From positions 141,504 to 205,503 of the forward strand of contig NZ_JAKRNS010000006.1 in NCBI RefSeq assembly GCF_022346615.1: a DNA stretch of 64,000 bases, given 5' to 3'. This stretch comes from Staphylococcus sp. ACRSN (GTDB lineage Bacteria > Bacillota > Bacilli > Staphylococcales > Staphylococcaceae). The translations under genes and the position numbers were made by a program. This document shows, one piece after another, positions 8,461-17,652 of the stretch. Each line of letters opens with the position of its first letter. Positions within the stretch are counted from its first letter, which is position 1. The notes below the pieces were generated by a model. The model worked only from the letters and a program-made list of their open reading frames with translations. It made no database searches and was not told where the DNA came from.

Positions 8461-9117
8461 CTCTTCTATCAGTTCTTCGTCACTTCCTGAATGAATTTAA
8501 TCATTTTATATTCTCAATTTGAAAATCACCTTTAAAGTTAACTTAATGAATCATTTAAATATTCACTGTCAGTGCAATAATCTAAATAATTACCTTCCAG
8601 TGTTCGATCTATTAAAATGAATAACTTATGCTAAAAACCGATAGTTTATCAAAAGGAAAATAGAGTGAGTAAAATAGATAGAAATAGCGAGTGGTCTAAA
8701 AATTTTCATTTCTTTTTCATTCAGAAATGACTTATCATAGTTAAAAAATAACAAATTGTAACATTCAATATATAATCAATTGGGGTTAAATGAAGTAAGT
8801 GTGCTTTGTTATTTTTAATACTATTTATGCGAGGAATAGATACATGTAATAACTTAATGACTAATAAAATATCAAGCTACACATCCAAAATGAGTGAATT
8901 CTTTTTTCTACATATAGACGCTCCTCCTTTAAACAATGAATATTTAGGATTAAATGCATCTAACCTTAATCGTTATTACTCAACAATCCAACACCGGTGT
9001 ATCATTTGAAGTCATATGTTCGAATATCTAAATATCGAGACATTAAATTGTATAATTAATTTATCATAGAATTATTTAGTAATAACTTAATTCAATTATA
9101 TTTAGTAATACTAATTT
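8461..9117. other. Gene-poor AT-rich stretch
   Basis: No convincing gene is seen. A GTG frame of 21 codons at 8665-8730, preceded by AAAAGGAAAA, encodes a basic-aromatic start (SKIDRNSEWSKNFHFFF) that resembles MFS transporter N-termini and may be a gene remnant. A 67-codon frame at 8806-9009 has no ribosome site and no recognisable motif. Confidence 0.4.
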
Positions 9118-9132
9118 TGTAAAGCGCTTTCA
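9118..9132. promoter_or_regulatory. cre-like site upstream of amino acid permease
   Basis: TGTAAAGCGCTTTCA resembles a CcpA cre site but carries one extra base relative to the 14-base consensus on either strand. It lies ~290 bases before the permease start. Confidence 0.45.
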
Positions 9133-9331
9133 AAATAAATGACAAATAATTTTTCTAAAATCTAATATAAATATTGAAATTGGCTTATTTTTCTATTTTC
9201 CAGAAGATAAATAATTAAAATCACAAAAAGTAAAGCTATTTACGTACATTAACCTCATTTATAATCAAAATTTTCAGTAACTTTTTTTCTGTATTACATA
9301 TCAATATTAGATTAATTTCTTATACAAATGA

Positions 9332-9375
9332 TATAATAATTACATTAACTTTCTAAAGGGGTCTATAAAGTTAAT
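9332..9375 (+). promoter_or_regulatory. Probable -10 box and leader hairpin of the permease gene
   Basis: TATAAT at 9332-9337 is followed by an inverted repeat ATTAACTTT...AAAGTTAAT (9344-9352 and 9367-9375) lying before the ribosome site. The -35 element is weak, so the promoter call is tentative. Confidence 0.4.
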
Positions 9376-9408
9376 GATTATATAAAAAAATTAAACAGGA
9401 GATTTCTT

Positions 9409-10803
9409 ATGAAGACTGAACTAAAAAGAGATTTATCATCTAGACAAATACAGATGATAGCCTTAGGGGGAACCATTGGGGTCGCATTATTTATGGGTGC
9501 TTCAAGTACAATCAAATGGACTGGCCCATCGGTATTGATCTCATATATGATTGCAGGTATATTTGTATTTTTAATTATGAGAGCACTTGGAGAGATGGTT
9601 TATACATATCCAGAAACTGGTTCTTTTGCTAAATTTGCAACAGATTATATCCATCCTTCATTTGGATACATAACAGCAAGTAGTAGTATTTTTAATTGGA
9701 TTGTCGTCGGTATGAGTGAAGTTATAGCGGTTGGTACATATATGAAATTCTGGTGGCCAGATTTGCCAATATGGATACCAGGATTATGTGCTGTAATCAT
9801 TTTATTATCAGCCAATTTGATTTCTGTAAAATGGTTTGGAGAATTTGAATTTTGGTTTGCATTAATCAAAGTTATTACAATTATTTTAATGATTGTAGCC
9901 GGTCTAGGTATCATCATTTTTGGTTTTGGCAATGGATTCAAACCTGTCGGTATCAATAACTTATGGTCACATGGTGGTTTCTTCACAAATGGATTCAGTG
10001 GCTTCTTCTTTTCACTATCCATTGTCTTTGGTTCATACGTTGGTATAGAACTTATTGGGACAACTGCAGGTGAAGCTAAAGATCCACAAACTACAATCAA
10101 AAAATCTGTTAACAGTGTGGTCTATAGAATATTAATATTCTATATCGGTTCAATATTTATTATTGTTTCAGTTTATCCATGGGATGAAATTAATTCACTT
10201 GGTTCACCATTCGTACTCACTTTTGCCAAAGTAGGAATTACTGCAGCTGCCGCGATTATAAACTTTGTTGTTATCACTGCAGCAATGTCCGGTTGTAATT
10301 CAGGTATTTTCAGTACAAGCAGACTTTTATATACTTTAGCAGAACAAGATCAGGCACCTAGCATTTTTAAGAAAACAAACAAAAATGGTGTGCCACATTA
10401 TGCAGTCATCGCTGTATGTACAGGTATCGTTGGAGGCGTTGTATTAAGCATTGTCTTACCTTTAATACTAGGTAAAGACACAAACTTATTTGTTTATGTA
10501 TACAGTGCTGGCGTCATTCCTGGTTTCGTACCTTGGTTCGCAATTTTACTAAGCCATATCGGTTTCCGTAAAAAAGAGCAAATTAAAGATCATCCCTTTA
10601 AAATGCCTTTTGCACCATACTCAAATATCATTACATTAATTATGTTAATAGCAGTAGTGATTGGTATGTTATTTAATCCCGATACGCGTATATCCGCATT
10701 TATTGGTTTAGGATTTGTAATCATTAATACTGCTTATATTTTAATTAAAACAAAGCGTACAACTAACAAACAAACCGAGATAGAAACAACACAAGATTTT
10801 TAA
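9409..10803 (+). CDS. Amino acid permease (APC superfamily, AAT family)
   Basis: The 464-residue integral membrane protein has about 12 hydrophobic segments. It begins MKTELKRDLSSRQIQMIALGG, then GTIGVALFMGASSTI, the conserved first-helix GTIGxGLF-like substrate and ion motif of AAT permeases. The RALGEMVYTYPETGSF segment and the GTTAGEAKDPQ loop are family hallmarks. It is a proton-coupled amino acid importer; the substrate cannot be assigned. CAGGAGA precedes the ATG, and a strong terminator follows. It is monocistronic beside the CdaR gene, which is convergent with it. Confidence 0.9.
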   Translation: MKTELKRDLSSRQIQMIALGGTIGVALFMGASSTIKWTGPSVLISYMIAGIFVFLIMRALGEMVYTYPETGSFAKFATDYIHPSFGYITASSSIFNWIVVGMSEVIAVGTYMKFWWPDLPIWIPGLCAVIILLSANLISVKWFGEFEFWFALIKVITIILMIVAGLGIIIFGFGNGFKPVGINNLWSHGGFFTNGFSGFFFSLSIVFGSYVGIELIGTTAGEAKDPQTTIKKSVNSVVYRILIFYIGSIFIIVSVYPWDEINSLGSPFVLTFAKVGITAAAAIINFVVITAAMSGCNSGIFSTSRLLYTLAEQDQAPSIFKKTNKNGVPHYAVIAVCTGIVGGVVLSIVLPLILGKDTNLFVYVYSAGVIPGFVPWFAILLSHIGFRKKEQIKDHPFKMPFAPYSNIITLIMLIAVVIGMLFNPDTRISAFIGLGFVIINTAYILIKTKRTTNKQTEIETTQDF

Positions 10804-10821
10804 AATCACATATTTAAATTA

Positions 10822-10863
10822 AACTGTCGACAACGCTTCATACATTTGTCGGCAGTTTTTTTA
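10822..10863 (+). terminator. Rho-independent terminator of the permease gene
   Basis: A 12-bp stem (AACTGTCGACAA/TTGTCGGCAGTT, one wobble) is followed by a T run. Confidence 0.85.
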
Positions 10864-10973
10864 ATTGTTTATTATTAAAATAATCTTACTCAAAACTATA
10901 AATCATTGTACATATGTTGTTTAAGATTAATTACACAAACCTTGAAACTCTTTTTATAAAGTCTATTAATGGA

Positions 10974-12053
10974 TTAACACCACATAGCAAGTTGCAATTT
11001 CACGGCGTCATTATATATTCGCGGATCAAGTCCAGTAACTTGTTGGCACTTTGTTAATCTATATAGCAAAGTATTGCGATGTATGTACAATGCCTTAGCA
11101 GTTTGGGTTATATTTAAATTATGCTCGAAAAATGACTGCAACGTTTTAATTGTTTGATTATCAATATTTGCTAATATTCTTTTTTTATAGCGCGTTCTAA
11201 TTTCACTATTAATTTGATATAACAATGTTTGTGCCTCGACATCCTCAAATGAAACGACTGATTGTTCGTGTTCATTTAACAGAAACACCAATTCACATTC
11301 TTCATATGCCTTTTTAAAATCATTCAAACTTGTAAAAACAAGGCTAGATGCCATTTCTATAGCTAAATTTAATTGCATAAAAACTTGATAGATTCGGGTT
11401 ATTTTATCATTTAGTTTTGTCTTATCATCATCAGTCACTAGTATGACGATGCGATTATAATTAGTAAATGCAATTACAAACGATTGCCTATTCATTTTAT
11501 TTGATAACATACGCACGATGCTATTTTTTGAAAATATTTGCTTTTCTATATCCACAATAATACATTTACGTAAAGTTAATAGTTCCACATTCAATTGTTG
11601 CGTTAAATACCTAATAAAGGTCTTGGAGGGTTCCCCTTTAAGCAACTCTTCAATAAGTAATTCTTGACTACGAATATTCCCTTCCAATTCATAAGTGAAA
11701 TAGCTTTGTGATAATAATAACTCTGTCGACATTTTAACTACATCGGCAATTTGCATTAATTGTTGTGGATTGCCTGTTAATCCAATCACACCAACAAGCT
11801 CATCATGAAATATAATAGGTAAATTTATACCTGGTTGTGTTCCTGCCAAATACTTACAATCTGTTTCTGTTAAAGTAATTGTCCGCTCTAATTCAATTGC
11901 CCGTTTCGCTCCGTAATGTATGTTTCCAATTCTTTTTTTATTATATGAAGCAATAATAACGCCATTATAATTCATAATATTGATATTACTTCTTGTTCGT
12001 TTAACAGTTTCATCTACAATCAATGATGCAATCTCTTCTGTTAATATTTCCAT
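10974..12053 (-). CDS. CdaR-family (sugar diacid) transcriptional regulator
   Basis: The 359-residue protein has an N-terminal sugar-diacid recognition domain (first ~135 residues, including LAGTQPGINLPIIF and DELVGVIGLTG) and a C-terminal PucR-type HTH (FEHNLNITQTAKALYIHRNT, then LLYRLTKCQQVTGLDP). In E. coli, CdaR activates genes for glucarate, galactarate and glycerate use and responds to these acids. Here it is divergent from a glycerate kinase and lar operon, with ~130 bases between starts, so it is the probable regulator of that operon. AAAGGATAGG precedes the ATG. Confidence 0.88.
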   Translation of the reverse strand: MEILTEEIASLIVDETVKRTRSNINIMNYNGVIIASYNKKRIGNIHYGAKRAIELERTITLTETDCKYLAGTQPGINLPIIFHDELVGVIGLTGNPQQLMQIADVVKMSTELLLSQSYFTYELEGNIRSQELLIEELLKGEPSKTFIRYLTQQLNVELLTLRKCIIVDIEKQIFSKNSIVRMLSNKMNRQSFVIAFTNYNRIVILVTDDDKTKLNDKITRIYQVFMQLNLAIEMASSLVFTSLNDFKKAYEECELVFLLNEHEQSVVSFEDVEAQTLLYQINSEIRTRYKKRILANIDNQTIKTLQSFFEHNLNITQTAKALYIHRNTLLYRLTKCQQVTGLDPRIYNDAVKLQLAMWC

Positions 12054-12119
12054 CCCTTCACAACCTATCCTTTATATACAAAATATAACTACTATTTTTG
12101 TATAGTTTAACTCTATTTT

Positions 12120-12147
12120 CTGACAATTAAAATCGATACAATAGAAT
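12120..12147 (+). promoter_or_regulatory. Promoter of the glycerate kinase-lar operon
   Basis: CTGACA (12120-12125) and TAGAAT (12142-12147) are separated by 16 bases and lie ~40 bases before the first gene, next to a cre site. Confidence 0.5.
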
Positions 12148-12157
12148 AATAAAATAT

Positions 12158-12171
12158 AGTAAACGTTTTCA
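12158..12171 (+). promoter_or_regulatory. cre site (CcpA) before glycerate kinase
   Basis: AGTAAACGTTTTCA matches the cre consensus at 13 of 14 positions. It lies just downstream of the promoter and abuts the ribosome site, consistent with glucose repression. Confidence 0.75.
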
Positions 12172-12185
12172 AGGAGGATTAGCTT

Positions 12186-13334
12186 TTGAATATTATACTT
12201 GCCCCCGATTCATTTAAAGGTAGTATGACCGCTACCCAAGTCACAAATTTAATGCAAGAAAGCATTTCATCTATTTTTCCTAAAGCCGAATTACAGTCAT
12301 TACCCATGGGGGATGGTGGCGAAGGAACTATGGAAGCACTTATTAACGCTACCAACGGACAGCTATTTACAGAATCAGTAACTGGACCTTTAGGTAATAT
12401 AGTACAAGCTACATATGGCGTGTTAGGAGATGGCGAAACCTGTGTAGTAGAAATGGCAGAAGCATCAGGACTAAAGCATCTCAAAGAATCACAACTCAAT
12501 GCTTTAAAAACGACTACATACGGTACTGGTGAATTGATATTATCAGCTTTAAATAAAGGATATAAGCATTTTATTTTAGCTATTGGTGGTTCTGCCACAA
12601 ATGATGCAGGTGCCGGTATGTTACAAGCATTGGGTGCTAAATTATTAAATAAACAAGGTCATTCAATTGGTTATGGAGGCGCTGAATTAGCCAATCTTCA
12701 TTCCATAGATTTAACCGCATTTGATTTAAGAATAGCCCAAGCATCATTTATCGTAGCCAGTGATGTTAATAATCCCTTAGTTGGACCAAAAGGCGCTTCA
12801 TTAGTATTTGGTAAACAAAAAGGTGCTACTGACAGAGAGCTACAAATATTAGATAACAACCTTCACCACTTCGCTGATATTGTCGAACTAACATCTAACA
12901 CGCACCTACATGATTTTCCTGGTGCTGGTGCCGCTGGAGGATTAGGTGGTGCATTCAAAGCATTCTTCCCTAGCCAGTTCCGCAATGGCATAGACGTAGT
13001 TATAGAATATAGTCAATTCAATCAGTATGTTTCAAATGCTGACTTAGTACTTTCTGGCGAAGGGAAAATAGACCATCAAACTTTATACGGTAAAACGCCA
13101 ATCGGTGTTGCACGATGTGCACAGCAATATAACGTCCCCGTCATATTAATTGGTGGTACTGTAGATATCGCAATAGAGAAACTTCATGAACACGGTATTT
13201 TAAGTGCTTTTAGTTTGGTAGATGGTCCGAAATCTTTGCCTGACACACTCGCAAACTCAGAAAAGCTTATACAAGGTATAACTAAAAACATAGTTTCTAC
13301 TTTTTTCCATAGTGAAATACAGAGAGCACAATAA
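12186..13334 (+). CDS. glxK: Glycerate kinase (GlxK/GarK type)
   Basis: The 382-residue enzyme phosphorylates D-glycerate, giving 2-phosphoglycerate in this family. It begins with the signature IILAPDSFKGSMTATQV and has the MGDGGEGTMEAL glycine-rich motif near residue 40, GGSATNDAGAGMLQALGA near residue 135, and PGAGAAGGLGGAF near residue 245. The start is a TTG with AAGGAGG placed 8-9 bases before. It is the first gene of the operon with larA, larE, larB and larC. The cre site and the divergent CdaR gene suggest induction by a hydroxyacid and repression by glucose. Confidence 0.93.
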   Translation: MNIILAPDSFKGSMTATQVTNLMQESISSIFPKAELQSLPMGDGGEGTMEALINATNGQLFTESVTGPLGNIVQATYGVLGDGETCVVEMAEASGLKHLKESQLNALKTTTYGTGELILSALNKGYKHFILAIGGSATNDAGAGMLQALGAKLLNKQGHSIGYGGAELANLHSIDLTAFDLRIAQASFIVASDVNNPLVGPKGASLVFGKQKGATDRELQILDNNLHHFADIVELTSNTHLHDFPGAGAAGGLGGAFKAFFPSQFRNGIDVVIEYSQFNQYVSNADLVLSGEGKIDHQTLYGKTPIGVARCAQQYNVPVILIGGTVDIAIEKLHEHGILSAFSLVDGPKSLPDTLANSEKLIQGITKNIVSTFFHSEIQRAQ

Positions 13335-13378
13335 TGAACAGACCTGTAGATTCATTCGATCCCTTTTGGAACAAATAA
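13334..13378 (+). CDS. 14-codon ORF between glxK and larA
   Basis: The ATG overlaps the glxK stop (TAATG) and the frame encodes MNRPVDSFDPFWNK. The larA ribosome site begins just after its stop. It may be a translated coupling peptide or chance. No similar peptide is recognised. Confidence 0.3.
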   Translation: MNRPVDSFDPFWNK

Positions 13379-13392
13379 GGAGGTAAACGTAA

Positions 13393-14652
13393 ATGAAAGC
13401 TAATATTTTATATGGTAAATCTAGTGTCGAGTTAGATTTGCCAGATCATTCAGTTCGTATAGAACCAACTGATCAGCCCGCATTAGATCAACCTGAGCAA
13501 GCAATTCAAGATGCCTTAGCATCGCCAATTGGTATACCACCATTAAAAACTTTAGTCCATGAAGATCAAACAGTGGCTATTGTTATCAGTGATATTACAA
13601 GACCAACGCCTAATCATATTCTTGTACCTTTAATTATTGACTGTCTAAAACATGTACCGGTAGAAAATTTTGTCATTATCAATGGCACAGGAACTCATAG
13701 AGATCAAACACGCGAAGAGTTAATTCAAATGTTAGGTGAAGATATCGTAAACAAAGTGAAAATCGTTCATAATCATTGCAACGACAAAGCTAGTTTAAAG
13801 AAAGTTGGCCATAGTAAATATGGGTGTGATGTCTATTTAAATAAGGATTACGTCGATGCTGACTTTAAAATCGTTACTGGCTTTATTGAACCGCACTTTT
13901 TCGCGGGATTCTCAGGTGGTCCAAAAGGAATCATGCCAGGTATTGCTGGTATAGAAACAATTATGACCTTCCACAATGCCAAAATGATTGGAGATATGAG
14001 ATCCACATGGGGCAATATGGAAGACAATCCAGTACAAGCTATGACCCGGGAAATTAATGCAATGTGTAAACCAGATTTCATGCTTAATGTCACACTAAAT
14101 AAATCTAAAGACATCACTGCTGTATTTGCAGGTGAGCTATATGAAGCACACGATATTGGATGTGCTTATGCTAAATCTCATGCAATGTTTAAATGTGATA
14201 ATAGATTCGATGTAGTTATCGCATCCAATTCCGGATATCCTCTAGATCAAAATTTATATCAAACTGTTAAAGGCATGAGTGCCGCACACAAAGTAGTTAA
14301 AGAGGGTGGCAGTATTATTATGTTCTCCGAATGCAGTGACGGTTACCCTAATCATGGCAACTTTGCCGAAATCTTAAAAATGGCAGAGTCCCCACAAGAA
14401 TTATTGGATATGATAAATGATCCTAAATTTGGCATGCTAGATCAATGGCAAGTCCAAAAACAAGCTGTTATTCAAACCTTTGCTGATGTATATCTCTATT
14501 CAACACTCACAAATCAACAAACTACAGATGCAATGTTACACCCAGTAAATGATATTAAGGAAACATTAGCACAACTCACTGAAAAATACGGTCAAGATAT
14601 GACTATAGGCGTCATGCCTTTAGGTCCACTGACAATACCCTATGTTGAATAA
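13393..14652 (+). CDS. larA: LarA-family nickel-pincer 2-hydroxyacid racemase
   Basis: The 419-residue protein is full length. LarA enzymes use a nickel-pincer nucleotide bound to a lysine to racemise lactate or other 2-hydroxyacids. Visible catalytic elements are THRD near residue 108 (His), EPHFFAGFSGGPKG near residues 172-185 (His and the cofactor-binding Lys) and FHN near residue 198. GGAGG precedes the ATG by ~8 bases. larE, larB and larC, which make the cofactor, follow directly. The upstream partner is glycerate kinase, so the true substrate may be glycerate; the LarA superfamily is known to include malate, hydroxyglutarate and other specificities. Confidence 0.93.
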   Translation: MKANILYGKSSVELDLPDHSVRIEPTDQPALDQPEQAIQDALASPIGIPPLKTLVHEDQTVAIVISDITRPTPNHILVPLIIDCLKHVPVENFVIINGTGTHRDQTREELIQMLGEDIVNKVKIVHNHCNDKASLKKVGHSKYGCDVYLNKDYVDADFKIVTGFIEPHFFAGFSGGPKGIMPGIAGIETIMTFHNAKMIGDMRSTWGNMEDNPVQAMTREINAMCKPDFMLNVTLNKSKDITAVFAGELYEAHDIGCAYAKSHAMFKCDNRFDVVIASNSGYPLDQNLYQTVKGMSAAHKVVKEGGSIIMFSECSDGYPNHGNFAEILKMAESPQELLDMINDPKFGMLDQWQVQKQAVIQTFADVYLYSTLTNQQTTDAMLHPVNDIKETLAQLTEKYGQDMTIGVMPLGPLTIPYVE

Positions 14653-14674
14653 TTATTTTTAGGAGGAACCATTT

Positions 14675-15505
14675 ATGAATCAAAATACAATTGTAGAAAA
14701 AAACCAAAAACTAACAGAAATTATAAAACCATTAGGTACTGTTTTAGTCGCATTTTCAGGTGGTGTAGATAGTAGCTTCGTCTTAAAAAAATCAATAGAT
14801 GTCTTAGGTAAATACAATGTTAAAGGTGTTATCGTGAAATCTGAATTATTTAGAGAAGAAGAATTTAATGCGGCAAGAGAATTAGGCAAGTCGTTAAATG
14901 TAGAAATTATAGAAACTGAAATTGCAGAATTACAAGATCCTCAAATTATAAAAAACACGCCTGAAAGCTGGTATCACAGTAAGCGACTATTATATGGCGA
15001 ACTTGAACGCTTACGTGAAGTATATAAATTTAACTACGTATTAGATGGCATGATTATGGATGATTTAGATGATTTTCGACCTGGACTCAAAGCAAGAACA
15101 GAATTTCATGTTCGCAGTATCTTACAAGAAGCAAATTTATACAAAAGTGAAATTCGTGAATTAAGCAAACAATACCATATACCTGTTTGGAATAAACCTG
15201 CCCTTTGTAGTCTTGCATCACGTATACCTTATGGCGATCCACTAACTTTCACTAAAATTAACAAAGTTAACGAAGCAGAAAAATTTATTTCTAGCTTAGG
15301 TATCGAGCATGTCCGTGTTCGTTATCATAATAATATTGCACGAGTGGAAGTATCTGAACAACATATACAAACCGTTATTAAATATCGTAACGAAATCACA
15401 TTACGCCTAAAAGAATTCGGATTTGATTACGTTACAGTGGATTTAGAAGGATATAGAACAGGTAGTATGAATGAAGTAATTAATACTACGAATCAATTAA
15501 TATAG
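14675..15505 (+). CDS. larE: LarE, ATP-dependent sacrificial sulfur transferase
   Basis: The 276-residue PP-loop protein has FSGGVDSSF near residue 27. It adenylates the pyridinium dicarboxylate precursor and donates sulfur. In lactobacilli the sulfur comes from a single cysteine that is destroyed; the NKPALCSLASRIPYGDPLT segment near residue 175 carries this cysteine. The RBS AGGAGGA sits before the ATG. It is part of the lar operon, 22 bases after larA. It works in the cytosol on the nickel-pincer cofactor of LarA. Confidence 0.93.
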   Translation: MNQNTIVEKNQKLTEIIKPLGTVLVAFSGGVDSSFVLKKSIDVLGKYNVKGVIVKSELFREEEFNAARELGKSLNVEIIETEIAELQDPQIIKNTPESWYHSKRLLYGELERLREVYKFNYVLDGMIMDDLDDFRPGLKARTEFHVRSILQEANLYKSEIRELSKQYHIPVWNKPALCSLASRIPYGDPLTFTKINKVNEAEKFISSLGIEHVRVRYHNNIARVEVSEQHIQTVIKYRNEITLRLKEFGFDYVTVDLEGYRTGSMNEVINTTNQLI

Positions 15506-15522
15506 AGAAAATAGGTGATCCA

Positions 15523-16302
15523 ATGAGTCATAATAATCAGTCCATCGAAGCACTTTTGACAGCAGTTCAGTCACAGACTATCTCTATAGATTCCGCGATG
15601 GAACAATTAAAACACTATAATGATGTTGGATTTGCTAAAGTAGACCTACATCGTAAGCAACGCCAAGGGTTTCCTGAAGTTATATTCGGTGAAGGCAAGG
15701 ATGCCCAGCAAATAAAAATAATAATAGAATCACTCCTAACAAAGGATGAAACAATATTAATTACAAGAATCAACAAAGAGAAAGCTGATGAGATTTTAAC
15801 GCAATATCCTCAACTAGCATACTATAAAACTGCAAATATACTAGCAACTCCAGTGTCATCAATAGCTAAATCATACAATAAAGCTGCAATTATTTGTGCC
15901 GGCACATCTGATTTGCCAATTGCAGAAGAAGCAGCTATTACAGCACAAGTGATGGGCGTCGAGATTGAACGTTTTTATGATGTTGGTGTATCCGGCATCC
16001 ATCGATTATTCGACCAACTGGAATCTATTCGTAAGTGTAAGGTATCCATTGTAATTGCTGGTATGGAAGGTGCATTATCTAGCGTGGTTTCTGGGTTAGT
16101 AGATCATCCAGTTTATGCTGTCCCAACAAGTGTAGGCTACGGCGCAAATTTAAATGGCATCACCACGCTATTGTCTATGATTAATTCATGTGCTCCTGGT
16201 ACAAGCGTCTTAAATATTGATAATGGTTTTGGTGGTGGCTATAATGCTGCGATGCTCATAAACATGTTAGAAAAAGAAAAATATTCGGAGGAATCTTTAT
16301 GA
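15523..16302 (+). CDS. larB: LarB, nickel-pincer cofactor carboxylase
   Basis: The 259-residue protein has a C-terminal half like PurE (AIR carboxylase): AAIICAGTSDLPIAEEAA, then VGVSGIHRLFDQ and GMEGALSSVVSGL. LarB carboxylates and hydrolyses nicotinic acid adenine dinucleotide, giving the first pincer intermediate. It ends in an ATGA overlap with larC, which indicates translational coupling. The order A-E-B-C differs from the A-B-C-E arrangement often seen in lactobacilli. Confidence 0.92.
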   Translation: MSHNNQSIEALLTAVQSQTISIDSAMEQLKHYNDVGFAKVDLHRKQRQGFPEVIFGEGKDAQQIKIIIESLLTKDETILITRINKEKADEILTQYPQLAYYKTANILATPVSSIAKSYNKAAIICAGTSDLPIAEEAAITAQVMGVEIERFYDVGVSGIHRLFDQLESIRKCKVSIVIAGMEGALSSVVSGLVDHPVYAVPTSVGYGANLNGITTLLSMINSCAPGTSVLNIDNGFGGGYNAAMLINMLEKEKYSEESL

Positions 16303-17507
16303 CTCAATCGTTATACTTAGATTGTCATGCTGGTATTGCAGGTGATATGTTACTTTCTGCTTTAATTGATTTAGGCGCAGATATTGATTATATAAATCAT
16401 CACTTAAAGACATTACCGCTCAATGACTTTGAACTACATTTTTCAAAAAAAGATAAAAATGGTATCCAAGCAACTACTTTAGATATTACATTCGAGGAGT
16501 CTCACCACCACCGTACGGCTAAAACGATTTATGATATCATTCAACAAAGTACATTACCAAAACGTGTAAAGTCACGTAGTACAAGTGTTTTTGAAGTAAT
16601 TGCACATGCTGAAGCACAAGTACATGGCATGAATGTAGATGATGTTCATTTCCATGAAGTTGGTGCTATGGATTCAATTATAGATATCATTGGTTGTTGT
16701 TTAGCACTAGAAGATTTAGCAATCGATACAATTATAGCTTCACCAGTACCAACGGGGAATGGCAAAGTAAAAATTGCACATGGTGTTTATCCTATTCCTG
16801 CACCTGCTACTGCAGAAATATTAAAAGGTATCCCGCTTGCCACTTTTGACGTTCAAGGTGAATTAACTACACCAACAGGCGCGGGATTTATCAAAGCACT
16901 TGTTGACGATATAGGTCCAATGCCAAATATAGTAATCAATAACATCGGTTATGGTGGTGGTAGTAAAGACTTTGACTTCCCTAATGTAATCAGAGCGATA
17001 CAATTTACTACTAATCGTAATACAATCAATAACAAATCAACTGAAATTGACCAGACACCTAATCATGTACAAGTTATAGAATGCCAAATTGATGATATGA
17101 CAGCAGAAACACTTGGCTTTCTTGTTGAGCAATTATTTGATAATGGGGTCTTAGATGCCTACTATACACCGATTATTATGAAAAAAAGTCGTCCGTCTAC
17201 ACTACTAACGTTGATATGTCGTCTAGAAGACGTCTCATTTTTTGAATCGTATATCTTAAAAAACACTTCATCTTTAGGTGTCAGAAGTCACACAACACAA
17301 AGACAAACTTTACTAAGAAACTTCACAAAAATAACGACCAAATACGGTCCAATTTCTGTGAAGTTAGGTCTATTCAATCAAAAAATCATTAAAACCAAAC
17401 CTGAGTTTGAAGATGTTAAAAAAGCTGCAATACACGCAAATGAACCTATTTTAACTGTTTATAAATACATCGAGTCAGAAATACAAAACCAAATATTAAA
17501 TATGTAA
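16299..17507 (+). CDS. larC: LarC, nickel insertase for the pincer cofactor
   Basis: The 402-residue protein begins LYLDCHAGIAGDMLLSALID, with VHFHEVGAMDSIIDIIG near residue 110 and the histidine-rich ESHHHRTA near residue 70. LarC inserts nickel in a CTP-dependent reaction. In L. plantarum it is made as LarC1/LarC2 by ribosomal frameshifting; here the gene is one uninterrupted frame, so no frameshift is needed. It is the last gene of the operon, followed by a large hairpin terminator. No separate nickel transporter gene is seen nearby. Confidence 0.93.
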   Translation: MTQSLYLDCHAGIAGDMLLSALIDLGADIDYINHHLKTLPLNDFELHFSKKDKNGIQATTLDITFEESHHHRTAKTIYDIIQQSTLPKRVKSRSTSVFEVIAHAEAQVHGMNVDDVHFHEVGAMDSIIDIIGCCLALEDLAIDTIIASPVPTGNGKVKIAHGVYPIPAPATAEILKGIPLATFDVQGELTTPTGAGFIKALVDDIGPMPNIVINNIGYGGGSKDFDFPNVIRAIQFTTNRNTINNKSTEIDQTPNHVQVIECQIDDMTAETLGFLVEQLFDNGVLDAYYTPIIMKKSRPSTLLTLICRLEDVSFFESYILKNTSSLGVRSHTTQRQTLLRNFTKITTKYGPISVKLGLFNQKIIKTKPEFEDVKKAAIHANEPILTVYKYIESEIQNQILNM

Positions 17508-17520
17508 CTTCTATGTAATT

Positions 17521-17616
17521 AAAAAGGTAGTTCACACCGTTAACTGTACATGTATCATCACCTTTACTAGAAATGATACAGTACTTACTTTATCACGCGT
17601 GTAAACTACCTTTTTT
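17521..17616. terminator. Large bidirectional terminator after larC
   Basis: The outer 17-base arms (from AAAAAGGTAGTT to AACTACCTTTTTT) pair with one mismatch. An inner pair GTAC/GTAC plus TGTATCAT/ATGATACA extends the fold. It lies between convergent larC and the Gfo/Idh gene. Confidence 0.8.
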
Positions 17617-17652
17617 GTATTATTATTTATTTTAATATACTGTGTAATAATA

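Noticed and set aside
8806..9009. 67-codon frame in the ppdK-permease gap
   Set aside because: It begins at a TTG with no ribosome site and shows no domain or composition typical of a real protein.
16299..17507. larC1/larC2 frameshifting
   Set aside because: The gene is one uninterrupted frame of normal length.
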